A DNA stretch of 64,000 nt from Blastococcus sp. URHD0036 (GCF_000701365.1 NZ_JNIK01000002.1:1-64000); one strand, 5' to 3'. Counted from the stretch's first letter, positions 25,338 through 34,071 are shown. Program-made: numbers and translations. Notes: generated by a model not told the origin, from the sequence alone.

Positions 25338-26203
25338 GCCAGCTCCCCCTGCTCGATCTCGGACTCGGCCTGCTGGACGGCGGGCTTCTCGATCTCCTCG
25401 CCCAGGTACGCGGCGCGGACCGCGGGGTCCTGCCGGACCTCGGCGGGCGTGCCGCCGGCGATCTTGACGCCGAAGTCGAGCACGTGGACGGCGTCGGACA
25501 TGCCGAGCACCAGCTCCACGTCGTGCTCGACCATCAGCAGCGAGACGCCGTGGTCGCGGACGACGGACTTCAGCACCTCCGCGACCTCCTCGGTCTCCCG
25601 GACGTCGAGGCCCGACGAGGGCTCGTCCAGGAGCAGCACGCGCGGCTCCCGCGCCAGGGCCCGGGCGATCTCCAGCAGCCGGGCCGAACCGAGCGGCAGG
25701 CCCGCCGCCGGCCGGTGCTGGATGGCCCCGAGCTGCAGCGAGTCGATCAGCTCGTCGACCCGCGCGTCCTCGGCCTTCGGGGAGTTCGCGAAACCGCGGA
25801 AGTTGACCAGGTCGGTCCAGATCCGGCTCTTGGCGTTCTTCATCCGGTAGGCGATCACCAGGTGCTCGCGGACCGTCAGGGAGGAGAACAGCTCCGGGTG
25901 CTGGAAGGTGCGGGCCAGCCCCCGGGCCGCCCGCTTCTGCGCCGAGGTCCCGGTGACGTCGTCGCCGTCCATGAACACCCGGCCCGCAGTCGGCTTGAGC
26001 AGACCGGACAGCACCGCGAACAGCGTGCTCTTGCCGGCGCCGTTCGGGCCGACCAGACCGACGATCTGCTGGCTGCCGACCGCCAGGTCGACGTCCTTGT
26101 TCGCCACCAGCCCGCCGAAGCGCACGGTCACGCCGCGGGCCTCCAGGCGCGGGACCTCGGTGCCCGGCACCGTCGCGTCGGCCGCGTGCAGTGCGGTGCT
26201 CAT
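25334..26203 (-). CDS. livG: Branched-chain-type ABC transporter ATPase
   Basis: 289 aa. Walker A GPNGAGKST and Walker B VLLLDEPSSGLD. The signature reads LPLGSARLLEIARAL, off the usual LSxGxQ pattern but common in LivG relatives. ARGLARTFQHPELFSSLTV is the Q-loop region. The ATG at 26203 overlaps the stop of the permease by 4 bp, and the gene overlaps livF likewise, so the three cistrons form one coupled unit. Confidence 0.92.
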   Translation of the reverse strand: MSTALHAADATVPGTEVPRLEARGVTVRFGGLVANKDVDLAVGSQQIVGLVGPNGAGKSTLFAVLSGLLKPTAGRVFMDGDDVTGTSAQKRAARGLARTFQHPELFSSLTVREHLVIAYRMKNAKSRIWTDLVNFRGFANSPKAEDARVDELIDSLQLGAIQHRPAAGLPLGSARLLEIARALAREPRVLLLDEPSSGLDVRETEEVAEVLKSVVRDHGVSLLMVEHDVELVLGMSDAVHVLDFGVKIAGGTPAEVRQDPAVRAAYLGEEIEKPAVQQAESEIEQGELA

Positions 26204-28260
26204 GCCTGTCCTCCAGCGGGGATCGTCGCCGACCCACCGCGGGCGGTGGGCGTCAGCAGGGGGTTGTCGGCCTCGTCGCGGTCGGGGAGCGCGGCGCCGG
26301 GGGTGCCCGGGGGGACCGGGGCCTCGGGGTCGGGGTCGCTCCGCCCGAACAGCTTCCGGTAGAGGCTCATGATGTTGTTGCCGACCTGGACGACGGTGCC
26401 CTCCGGGTGCAGGGCCAGACCCAGCGCGCCGAGCCCGAAGAGGATCGTCGGCACGTCGCCCAGATCCGTGGAGATGTAGATCTGGAAGATCTGCGGCATC
26501 AGCACGAAGAGGGCGCCGGCGATGAGCGCGGCGATGTTCGACCGCGCGCCCATGGTCACCAGCACGGCGAGCCAGACGAGCCCGACGGCCGGGTCGAACG
26601 AGTCCGGCAGCGTGGAGCCGGCGTTCATGGCGATGAAGCCACCGCCGACCGCGGCCGTGAACGTGGCCAGGCCGGAGACGAGGACCTTCGTCTGGACGAC
26701 GCTGATGCCGAGCGTCTTGGCGCCGCTCTCGCTGAACCGGACCGCGCTCATCGCCAGGCCCGCGGTCGACCGCCGCACGTTCACGATCAGGATCGCCAGG
26801 ATGCAGAACACCGCCAGCGCCAGGTACGTGAAGTCGTCGTTCGTCGTCGCGTACTCCGGCCGCGGCATCGGCTGACCCGAGCCGAAGTTGTAGTACGGGT
26901 CGCGGCGGAAGACGAGGGTCGTGATCAGCGAGCCGAAGGTCAGCGTCACGAGGGCGATGTAGAGGTTGCCCAGCCGGATGGTCAGCAACCCGATGACCAC
27001 CCCGACCGGCACGATGATCACGGCCGCGACCAGGACGGCGACGAGCGGCTCCCAGCCCCAGTTGCGGACCAGTTCGGCCGACAGGACCGCGCCACCGCCG
27101 GCGAAGGTGATCTGGCTCAGCCAGACCATGCCGCCCTCACCGACGACCAGCGTGTACGACAGCAGGGCGATCGCGAGCGCGACGCCGCCGGCGAGCAGAC
27201 CCGACCAGAACTTGTCGAGCATGCCCGGCAGCATCGCGAAGATGCCGATGACGATGACCCCGGCGAGCAGGCCCGGGTTGAGGAACCGCCGGTTGGAACC
27301 ACCACCGGCGACCGCGGAGACGACGCTCGGGTCACCGCCCTGCGTGGCGATCGCCCGGTCCAGGGCGCCACCGGCGACGAGGTCGCCGGCCTGCCCGCGG
27401 AGGGCGTAGTAGAGCAGGAACAGCAGCATGAAGATGAACGGGATGGCGGGCTTGATGACCGCGCCGAAGGTGCTCGAGGGGTCGATGTACTTCTCGAGCA
27501 CGTTCGTGGTGACGCCCATGAGGAGCGCGACGCCCACCGCCAGCGGCAGGCTGCGCAGCTTCGCCGCGACGACCGCGGCGAAGGCCGCGGACATCAGGAA
27601 GGTCATCGACTGGACCGACAGGCCCTGGGTCGGCGCCAGCAGGATCCCGGCGAGCCCGGCGAGGGTCACGCTGGCCGCCCAGACGCCGAGCGACACCTTG
27701 CCCGGGCTGGTCCCGCTCAGGCTGGTCAGCGCCTCGGAGTCCACCAGGGCGCGGACCTTGAGCCCCACGCTGGTGAACCGGAGCAGCCCCACGCCGACGA
27801 CGAGGACGACGACGAGGCCGATGTAGGTGGCCAGCTGGTCGGCGTTGATCGTCGAGCCGAACACCTTGAAGACGTCGAGCGGGCGCGGGGCGAGACCCGG
27901 CGCCTGCGTGTTGGTCGGCTGCTCGAGGACCAGCTGGATCAGCGGCGGCAGCGCGACCGAGAGGCCGACCGTCGCCATCAGCTTGATCAGCGTCGACCTC
28001 AGCCGCAGGTGCCGGAACAGCACCGCGTACAGGAACATCCCGAGCGCCGGCGCGAAGACGAACAGCGACACGGCCGCCGAGGGGACGATCCCCCAGCCCT
28101 CCTCGACGAGGAGCCAGTAGTAGAAGCGCGCGACCGAGTAGGCCATGGCCGCGAACGCCAGGTTGAAGATGCCGGAGGCGACGTAGGTGATGACGAGAGA
28201 GCCGGCCGCGATCGCGTAGATGGACCCGAGGCCCAGGCCGGCGAGGACGTACGAGAGCAC
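26200..28260 (-). CDS. Fused LivH-LivM ABC permease
   Basis: 686 aa. Residues about 1-300 are LivH-like (LAGLGLGSIYAIAAGSLVITYVASGIFNLA, later GKVSLGVWAASVTLAGLAGILLAP). Residues about 330-650 are LivM-like (GEGGMVWLSQITFAGGGAVL, TIRLGNLYIALVTLTFGSLI, FTAAVGGGFIAMNAGS). The two permease halves, usually separate genes, are thus one polypeptide of roughly 16-18 membrane segments. The GTG at 28260 has GGAG 5 bp upstream. It is first gene of the livHM-livG-livF operon, divergent from the binding-protein genes. Confidence 0.9.
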   Translation of the reverse strand: MLSYVLAGLGLGSIYAIAAGSLVITYVASGIFNLAFAAMAYSVARFYYWLLVEEGWGIVPSAAVSLFVFAPALGMFLYAVLFRHLRLRSTLIKLMATVGLSVALPPLIQLVLEQPTNTQAPGLAPRPLDVFKVFGSTINADQLATYIGLVVVLVVGVGLLRFTSVGLKVRALVDSEALTSLSGTSPGKVSLGVWAASVTLAGLAGILLAPTQGLSVQSMTFLMSAAFAAVVAAKLRSLPLAVGVALLMGVTTNVLEKYIDPSSTFGAVIKPAIPFIFMLLFLLYYALRGQAGDLVAGGALDRAIATQGGDPSVVSAVAGGGSNRRFLNPGLLAGVIVIGIFAMLPGMLDKFWSGLLAGGVALAIALLSYTLVVGEGGMVWLSQITFAGGGAVLSAELVRNWGWEPLVAVLVAAVIIVPVGVVIGLLTIRLGNLYIALVTLTFGSLITTLVFRRDPYYNFGSGQPMPRPEYATTNDDFTYLALAVFCILAILIVNVRRSTAGLAMSAVRFSESGAKTLGISVVQTKVLVSGLATFTAAVGGGFIAMNAGSTLPDSFDPAVGLVWLAVLVTMGARSNIAALIAGALFVLMPQIFQIYISTDLGDVPTILFGLGALGLALHPEGTVVQVGNNIMSLYRKLFGRSDPDPEAPVPPGTPGAALPDRDEADNPLLTPTARGGSATIPAGGQA

Positions 28261-28656
28261 ATCGACTCCATAGAACCGGGAGTAACGGTGTGCCGGCACG
28301 ACCAATGCCCCGCCGACATCACACAGGATGGCGCCGAGGGTGCTGGACTGTTCGATGCACGTCAACACCTCTACGCGTGTTGCGTGGTCTGGGTCACGAT
28401 CCGAGACCTCCCGGGCTCGACTGCGACGCGTCGCTCAGCAGGTCAGACCGCTGCACACCCCCTCTCGGAGGCCCCGTCGACGGACCTCCCGGCCTCGCCG
28501 AGCGGACCCGCCGTTCGTCACGGGGAGGTAACGATCTGGCAGTGACTGCCGCGTAGTTCGGCCCTTCGCCGGTGACACCCACCACAGGGTCGTGCATGGT
28601 GCCGGAGGCGATCCTGTGATCGTTCGACAACTTTCATTCGATGGAGGCACCGAGGT
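28261..28656. promoter_or_regulatory. Divergent control region between the permease and binding-protein genes
   Basis: 396 bp without a gene. It holds the perfect palindrome GGCAGTGACTGCC (28538-28550), matching sites before the second binding protein and the TetR gene. TAACGATCT just before it is repeated at about 29996. A weak CRP-like site, GTGG-N6-TCAC, lies at 28384-28397. The last 86 bp (28571-28656) are a leader closely similar to that of the second binding-protein gene. Confidence 0.6.
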
Positions 28657-29886
28657 ATGCGCAGAAGAGGCGTGGCGCTGATGGGCATGGCGTGTGCGAC
28701 CGCGCTCGTCCTGTCGGCTTGCGGCAGCGACGACGAGGAGTCCGGCGGCGGCGGGGGCGGTGGCGGCGAGGGCGGCGGCACCCTGAAGGTGGGCATCCTG
28801 ACGTCGCTGAGCGGCCCGGCCGCGACCGCGGCCCAGGGCTCGATCCGTGGCGCGGAGGCGCGGTTCGCCGCCTACGAGGAGGCCGGCGAGGGCTGCGCCG
28901 GCGACCTGGACTTCGAGCTGGTCCAGGCCGACGACACCACCAGCGCGCAGGGCGCGCTGGCCGGCGCCCAGAAGCTGGTCCAGCAGGACGACGTGTTCTC
29001 GATCCTGACGATCAGCCCGTTCTTCGCCGGCGCTGCGCCCTACCTCACCGGTCAGGCCGCGGACGTGCCGGTGTTCGGCGGGGCGTGGGACGGCGCGGAC
29101 CAGTGGAACGGGGAGGACAACAACCTGTTCAACTCCGGCGTCGTGCCGGACTACGACACCGTGTACACGTCCTACGGGGACTTCTTCGAGGAGCAGGGCG
29201 CGACCAAGGTCGCCGGTATCGCCTACGTGAGCCCGAGCTCGCAGGCGGGCCTGGAGGCGGGCCTGGCCTCCATCGAGAACGCCGGCCTCGACGTCGCCTA
29301 CACCAACAACAGCGTGCAGTTCGGCAGCACCGACGTCGGCCCGCTGGTCCTCGGCATCCTCGACTCGGGCGCCGACGCGGTCTACACGACGATCAACTTC
29401 GACACCTCGCTCGCGCTGGTGGCCGGGCTGAAGCAGGCCGGCTGGGAGGGCACCTTCGTCTCCCCCACCGGCTACGGCGCGGACTTGCTGGCCTCCGAGC
29501 CGGCCGTCCAGATCGGGCAGGGCGTGATCTTCTCCAACGCCTTCACCCCGGTCGAGGTGGGCACCGAGGCCACCGAGCAGATGAAGACGGCGCTCCAGGC
29601 GGCGGGCAACGAGTCGGGCATCCCGGGCTTCTACGAGAGCCAGGGCTGGTTCGGCGCCGACCTGTTCCTCTACGGCCTCGAGCAGGCCGGCTGCGACACC
29701 GACCAGGCGAACCTGATCTCGACGCTCCAGGAGACCGACGACTGGGACGGCAACGGCCTCTACCCGACGCCGGTCAAGCAGAGCACCACGGCGGTCGACG
29801 AGCAGTGCTCGTACTACCTGACGCTCGAAGGTGACGGCTTCGTGCCGCTCAGCGACGAGCCGTTCTGCGGTGACCCGGTCGACTGA
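28657..29886 (+). CDS. ABC transporter substrate-binding lipoprotein (LivK-like), copy 1
   Basis: 409 aa. The signal peptide ends in the lipobox LSAC (Cys near residue 22), followed by an acidic and glycine-rich linker. LKVGILTSLSGPAATAAQGSIRGAEAR begins the periplasmic-binding-protein type 1 fold. Anchored outside the membrane, it delivers ligand to the fused permease encoded divergently. GGAGG and GAGG precede the ATG. It is highly similar along its whole length to the next gene, evidence of tandem duplication. Confidence 0.92.
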   Translation: MRRRGVALMGMACATALVLSACGSDDEESGGGGGGGGEGGGTLKVGILTSLSGPAATAAQGSIRGAEARFAAYEEAGEGCAGDLDFELVQADDTTSAQGALAGAQKLVQQDDVFSILTISPFFAGAAPYLTGQAADVPVFGGAWDGADQWNGEDNNLFNSGVVPDYDTVYTSYGDFFEEQGATKVAGIAYVSPSSQAGLEAGLASIENAGLDVAYTNNSVQFGSTDVGPLVLGILDSGADAVYTTINFDTSLALVAGLKQAGWEGTFVSPTGYGADLLASEPAVQIGQGVIFSNAFTPVEVGTEATEQMKTALQAAGNESGIPGFYESQGWFGADLFLYGLEQAGCDTDQANLISTLQETDDWDGNGLYPTPVKQSTTAVDEQCSYYLTLEGDGFVPLSDEPFCGDPVD

Positions 29887-29906
29887 CCGGACTCCGCAGT
29901 ACCGGA

Positions 29907-29941
29907 CGGCCCGGCTGGTCCCTCGAGGACCGGCCGGGCCG
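29907..29941 (+). terminator. Hairpin after the first binding-protein gene
   Basis: 29907-29921 pairs with 29927-29941 (15 bp, one mismatch, CTCGA loop), starting 21 bp after the stop codon. A sister hairpin with a similar loop follows the second copy. Confidence 0.75.
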
Positions 29942-29954
29942 TTCCGCGTCTCCT

Positions 29955-29989
29955 GACAGTCTCTGCCGCGAGAAGTGAACCAGATCACA
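29955..29989. promoter_or_regulatory. TetR-type half-palindrome and CRP-like site before copy 2
   Basis: GACAGTCTCTGCC at 29955-29967 matches the TGGCAGTCTCTGCCA palindrome before the TetR gene apart from one arm position. AGTGAACCAGATCACA at 29974-29989 fits the CRP/GlxR consensus TGTGA-N6-TCACA, differing only in its first base. The remainder of the 237-bp gap (to 30123) is a leader homologous to that of copy 1. Confidence 0.55.
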
Positions 29990-30123
29990 GCGCTGTAACG
30001 ATCTCCGGAGCAGACGTTAGGGAGCTCCTGGCACCTAGTGACACGGACCACAGGAGGGTGCATGGTGCGCCAGGCGGTCCTGCGATCGTTCGACAACCTT
30101 CGTTCCGATGGGAGCTCCAAGGA

Positions 30124-31356
30124 ATGCGCAGAAGAGGAATGGCAGCGGTCGGCATCGCGTGCTCGGTCGCGCTGGTGCTGTCCGCGTGCGGCAGCGACGA
30201 CGAGGACTCGGGCAGCAGCGGCGGTGGGAGCGACAGTGGTGGCACCCGCGCCGACGGCCCGGTGGACGTCGGCATCCTGACCTCGCTCAGCGGCCCCGGT
30301 GCGGCCGCGGCGGCGGGTTCCATCCGCGGCGCTCAGGCCCGGTTCGACTCCTACGACGGCGAGTGCAAGGACGTCGAGATCAACATCGTCCAGGCCGACG
30401 ACACGTCGTCGGCCCAGGGCGCCCTGTCCGGGGCGCAGAAGCTCGTCCAGCAGGACGACGTCTTCGCGATGATCAACGTGAGCGCCTTCTTCTACGGCGC
30501 CTCGCCCTACCTGACCGGTCAGGCCAGCGACGTGCCGGTCTTCGGCGGGGCCTGGGACGGCGCCGGGGAGTGGAGCGACCCCGACAACAACCTCTTCAAC
30601 ACCGGCCTGGTGCCGGACTACGAGACGGTCTTCAGCGGCGCGGGCGAGTTCCTCAAGGAGCAGGGCGCCACCAAGGTCGCCGGCATCGCCTACGTGAGCC
30701 CGAGCTCGCAGGCGGGACTGGAGAGCGGCCAGGCGTCGATCGAGGCGGCCGGACTCGAGGTCGGCTACACCAACAACAGCGTCCAGTTCGGCAGCACCGA
30801 CGTCGGCCCGCTGGTGCTCGGCATCATGGAGTCCGGTGACGACGCGGTCTACACGACGATCAACTTCGACACCTCGCTCGCGCTGGTCGCCGGCCTGCAC
30901 CAGGCCGGCTGGGACGGCATCTTCATCTCGCCGACCGGCTACGGCGCCGACCTGCTCGGCTCCGACGTCGCCGTCCAGATCGGGCAGGGCGTGATCTTCT
31001 CCAACGCCTTCGTCCCGGTCGAGAACGACACCCCCGCGACCCAGGAGCTCAGCGCCGCGCTCATGGAGCAGGGCAACGAGTCCGGCATCCCCGGGTTCTA
31101 CGAGAGCCAGGGCTGGTTCGGCGCCTCCCTGTTCCTCTACGGCCTCGAGAAGGCCGGCTGCGACACCGACCAGGCCGGTCTGATCTCCACGCTCCAGCAG
31201 ACCGACGACTGGGACGCCGACGGTCTCTACCCGCAGCCCATCCCGCAGAGCACGTCGAGCTACGACGAGCAGTGCTCGTTCTACCTGCAGCTCGAGGGTG
31301 ACGGTTTCGTCCCGCTGAACGACGGTGAGCCGTTCTGCGGCGAGGCGATCAGCTGA
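30124..31356 (+). CDS. ABC transporter substrate-binding lipoprotein (LivK-like), copy 2
   Basis: 410 aa with lipobox LSAC and the same domain order as copy 1. Whole stretches are identical, for example TNNSVQFGSTDVGPLVLGI and YTTINFDTSLALVAGL. The differing positions lie largely in the linker and some ligand-facing loops, so the two proteins may widen the substrate range of one importer. The ATG at 30124 was chosen over an upstream ATG because it restores the MRRRG signal peptide and has AAGGA upstream. Confidence 0.92.
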   Translation: MRRRGMAAVGIACSVALVLSACGSDDEDSGSSGGGSDSGGTRADGPVDVGILTSLSGPGAAAAAGSIRGAQARFDSYDGECKDVEINIVQADDTSSAQGALSGAQKLVQQDDVFAMINVSAFFYGASPYLTGQASDVPVFGGAWDGAGEWSDPDNNLFNTGLVPDYETVFSGAGEFLKEQGATKVAGIAYVSPSSQAGLESGQASIEAAGLEVGYTNNSVQFGSTDVGPLVLGIMESGDDAVYTTINFDTSLALVAGLHQAGWDGIFISPTGYGADLLGSDVAVQIGQGVIFSNAFVPVENDTPATQELSAALMEQGNESGIPGFYESQGWFGASLFLYGLEKAGCDTDQAGLISTLQQTDDWDADGLYPQPIPQSTSSYDEQCSFYLQLEGDGFVPLNDGEPFCGEAIS

Positions 31357-31430
31357 CCGGAGAGCACCGATCGGTCCGCCGTCGTCCCGTGCAGTCCTGA
31401 CGGGACGGCGGCGGACCGCCGACTCCTCCC

Positions 31431-31471
31431 GGCGGGCCCGGCCGGTCCCTCGCGGACCGGCCGGGCCCGCC
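31431..31471 (+). terminator. Perfect 18-bp hairpin after the second binding-protein gene
   Basis: 31431-31448 pairs with 31454-31471 around CTCGC, 75 bp after the stop. A clear terminator separating this gene from the TetR regulator. Confidence 0.8.
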
Positions 31472-31553
31472 GGGTACCCGGGACCGCGGAGCCCCCGCGG
31501 GCGCGCGCTCCGCATCCGCGGTCCTCCGGGTGGGGTCAGATCTCGCTCCTTCG

Positions 31554-31568
31554 TGGCAGTCTCTGCCA
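31554..31568. promoter_or_regulatory. Palindromic operator candidate TGGCAGTCTCTGCCA
   Basis: A perfect 15-bp inverted repeat 79 bp before the TetR start, followed by a second imperfect GGCA-N5-TGCC at 31572-31584. Related sites lie at 28538 and 29955 before the two binding-protein genes. Autoregulation plus control of the importer by the TetR protein is inferred. Confidence 0.6.
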
Positions 31569-31646
31569 CACGGCAGACCATGCCACATTTCCACGACCTT
31601 CGACAGATCCGGCCCCGGCCGGTCGAGCACGACGAGGTGGCCGGCC

Positions 31647-32213
31647 ATGGAGGGACTCCGCGAACGGAAGCGGGCGCACGCCCGCGCCGCGACGGTGGAC
31701 GCGGCGCTGCAGCTCTTCGCCGAGCACGGGTACGAGAAGGTCACCGTCGCCGACATCTGCGCCGCGGCGGCGATCGCTCCGCGCACCTTCTTCCGCTACT
31801 TCCCCTCCAAGGGCGACGTCCTGGCCGCGCCCGTGCAGGACCTCGCCGACCGGCTGGTCGAGACGGTCATGGCCGCGCCGCCGGACCTGGACGACCGGGA
31901 GGTGCTTCGGCGGGCGCTGCGCGAGGTCGGCGAGCGCATCGTCGCCCACGAGGGCCCCATGGGCGTGCTGTTCCGGGTGGTGCGCAACGCCGAGGAGGTG
32001 CGCACCTCCCCCTGGATGTCGCTGGAGGACCACGAGTTGCGGATCGCCGGCTACCTGACCGCGCGCCGCGGTGGGCCGGACGACCCCGACTGGCGCACCC
32101 GCGTGGACGTGGCGCGGCAACTGGCCGCGTTCCGCGTCTGGCTGCACGACTTCGCCGAGCAGCGCACCCGCGACCCGCTCGGCCTCCTGGACGAGATCCT
32201 CGCCCACCGCTGA
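31647..32213 (+). CDS. TetR/AcrR family regulator
   Basis: 188 aa. The helix-turn-helix lies in VTVADICAAAAIAPRTFFRYFPSKGDVL (residues about 32-60), preceded by ATVDAALQLFAEHGYEKV. The ligand domain is variable, as usual. The ATG at 31647 gives MEGLRERKR; extension further upstream lacks coding character. It is positioned to control the adjacent Liv-type importer. Confidence 0.9.
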   Translation: MEGLRERKRAHARAATVDAALQLFAEHGYEKVTVADICAAAAIAPRTFFRYFPSKGDVLAAPVQDLADRLVETVMAAPPDLDDREVLRRALREVGERIVAHEGPMGVLFRVVRNAEEVRTSPWMSLEDHELRIAGYLTARRGGPDDPDWRTRVDVARQLAAFRVWLHDFAEQRTRDPLGLLDEILAHR

Positions 32214-32232
32214 CCGAGGCGTCGCGAGGGCG

Positions 32233-33114
32233 TCAGCCGGAGGCTCCCTCGACCCGGCGGGCGATGCACTGCTCGGCGAAGGCGAGCACGCGCAGGTGGT
32301 AGGCGCGCGCGGTCCAGCCGAGGCTGATGTTGTGGCCGGCCCCGGTCTCGATCGCCGTCTCCACGACCGGCGCGGCGGTGAACAACCCGGCGACCTCGGC
32401 CAGCGGCCCGCGGCCGGGTGCCCACCAGGCCTCGTGCTCGGCCAGCGCGTACCGGGTCGGCACCCGGACCTCGGCGGCCAGCCGCGGCAGCTCCTCGCCC
32501 CAGCCGTCGATGTCGGGCCCCTCGCTGGCCGGACCGGTGACGGCCGGCCGCACCGCCCGGTGGCTGCCCGGCGGGTAGAGCTCCTCGTGGCCCCAGATGA
32601 GCCGGCGCAGGGAGGACCCGCCCAGCCGCCCGTCGCCGGCCGCGGTGGCCTCGTGCACCTCGGGCGACCAGTGCAGCCCGGTGCCGGAGAACTCCAGGCC
32701 CAGCAGCTCCCGCCCCCGCGGATCGGCCGCCATCCGGATACCGGAGATGCAGCCCATCGAGTGGGCGAGCACGAGGACGCCGGCCCCGCGGTCCCGCTGC
32801 CCGAGGACGACGTCCAGCAGGGCGTAGAGCAGGTCGGTGCGCTCGGCGGCCGGCATCGCCCCCGCGCCGTCGCCGGGCACGTACCCCGGCCGGTCGGGGG
32901 CGACGACGGTGAAGCCGAGGGCCGGGCCCAGCCGCAGCAGCGACAGCTCCGGGTCCAGGGGGTGGTCGAAGTACTCCTTGCCGGAGGCGCCGCCGTGCAG
33001 CGCGAACACCACGCCGCGCGGGCGTTCGGCCGCGGCGACGAGGACCGACACCGGCGTGCCGAGCACCTCGGTCTCGACCAGCTCGGGCGCCGGGGACACC
33101 GACACGGTCGTCAT
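32233..33114 (-). CDS. Alpha/beta hydrolase
   Basis: 293 aa. The oxyanion segment FALHGGASGKEYF, nucleophile elbow LAHSMGCISG and final His in ETGAGHNISLG form the expected triad, with Asp or Glu between. The ATG at 33114 overlaps the stop of the patatin gene by 4 bp, so a two-gene lipid or ester hydrolase operon. Substrate unknown. Confidence 0.88.
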   Translation of the reverse strand: MTTVSVSPAPELVETEVLGTPVSVLVAAAERPRGVVFALHGGASGKEYFDHPLDPELSLLRLGPALGFTVVAPDRPGYVPGDGAGAMPAAERTDLLYALLDVVLGQRDRGAGVLVLAHSMGCISGIRMAADPRGRELLGLEFSGTGLHWSPEVHEATAAGDGRLGGSSLRRLIWGHEELYPPGSHRAVRPAVTGPASEGPDIDGWGEELPRLAAEVRVPTRYALAEHEAWWAPGRGPLAEVAGLFTAAPVVETAIETGAGHNISLGWTARAYHLRVLAFAEQCIARRVEGASG

Positions 33115-33971
33115 CCCCAGAACCCGCGGAGTCCGGCGACCACCGCGTCGGCCTGGGCTCTGCCGGCACGGGCCGACGGCGCCCGGGTGCGCGGGTCGAG
33201 CGGGTTGGTGCCGAACGCGGCGCGGGCGGCCTCGTCGGCGACCACGAGGTGCACCTCGCCGTCGCGCCGGAGCGTGTCGAGCTCCGCGGGGAGACCGGGC
33301 CCCAGCGGGCTGTCGGCGAAGCCCTCGACCGGGGCCACGACGAGGACGCGGCCGTGCCCCGCGGCGAGGTCGGCGTTGGTGGCCGACCGCATCCCGCCGT
33401 CCATGTACCGCCGGCTCCCGATCGTGATCGGCGGCCAGACGCCGGGCACCGCGCAGCTGGCCGTGACGGCGTCGAGCAGCGCGATGCCGGACCCGGCGTC
33501 GAAGGAGGTGAACGCGCCGTCGGCGGTGTCGACGGCGGTGACCACGAGGCGCTGCGCCGGCCAGGACGGTGCCCCGATCCGCGAGGCGATGGCCGAGCGG
33601 CGGTCGGCCTCCGGGACCGTGTCGGCGTGCAGCGCCAGCTCGCCCACGCGGGCCCGCGCCTCCTGCTCCCCCGCCGTGCCGGCCAGCGCGGCGCCGATGG
33701 CGGTCATCAGCGCCATCCCGTCGAAGTCGACGGTCGGCTCGTCCGCGGGCAGGGGCTCGAGCTGGGCGGCGTAGAGCTCCTCGAGGTCCCGGCCGCCGCA
33801 CAGCAGCGCGCCGACGACGGACCCGGCCGACGTGCCCACGACGAGGTCGGCCGACCGCACGTCGATGCCGTGCGCCGCGAGCCCCGACAGCAGGCCGATC
33901 TCCCAGGCCACCCCGGCGATGCCCCCGCCACCGAGCACCAGCGCCCGGCTGGTCGTGTCGCCTCGGGCCAT
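33111..33971 (-). CDS. Patatin-like phospholipase
   Basis: 286 aa acyl hydrolase. The oxyanion hole is LGGGGIAGVAWEIG, the nucleophile Ser is in VVGTSAGSVVGAL and the catalytic Asp in YMDGGMRSATNADL. No signal peptide, so cytoplasmic. The ATG at 33971 gives MARGDTTS. Its promoter overlaps a palindrome shared with the divergent TetR gene, suggesting control by that regulator. Confidence 0.9.
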   Translation of the reverse strand: MARGDTTSRALVLGGGGIAGVAWEIGLLSGLAAHGIDVRSADLVVGTSAGSVVGALLCGGRDLEELYAAQLEPLPADEPTVDFDGMALMTAIGAALAGTAGEQEARARVGELALHADTVPEADRRSAIASRIGAPSWPAQRLVVTAVDTADGAFTSFDAGSGIALLDAVTASCAVPGVWPPITIGSRRYMDGGMRSATNADLAAGHGRVLVVAPVEGFADSPLGPGLPAELDTLRRDGEVHLVVADEAARAAFGTNPLDPRTRAPSARAGRAQADAVVAGLRGFWG

Positions 33972-34012
33972 GCCCCACCGCCCTCCGGCGTCCCCGTCGT
34001 GCGGTCCGGCTC

Positions 34013-34071
34013 ACGCTAGGCGCGACCTTGCACCCGGTGCAAGGGCGTCGCGGGGGCCGACCGCCTAGGGT
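34013..34071. promoter_or_regulatory. Overlapping divergent promoters with operator TTGCACCCGGTGCAA
   Basis: Minus strand: TTGCAC (34042-34037), 18-bp spacer, TAGCGT (34018-34013), leading to the patatin gene. The -35 lies inside the perfect 15-bp palindrome at 34028-34042. Plus strand: TAGGGT at 34066-34071 stands 8 bp before the TetR ATG, the spacing of a leaderless transcript. A TetR dimer on the palindrome could block both. Confidence 0.65.

Noticed and set aside
28596-28619. Seven-codon upstream frame (MVPEAIL) in the leader of the first binding-protein gene
   Set aside because: The stop is not kept in the homologous leader of the second copy, so leader-peptide control is not supported.
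28435-31581. A 1048-codon open frame on the minus strand opposite both binding-protein genes
   Set aside because: It is antisense to two clear lipoprotein genes, is made of Val/Asp/Gly/Arg-rich low-complexity sequence and repeats only because the sense genes are duplicated.
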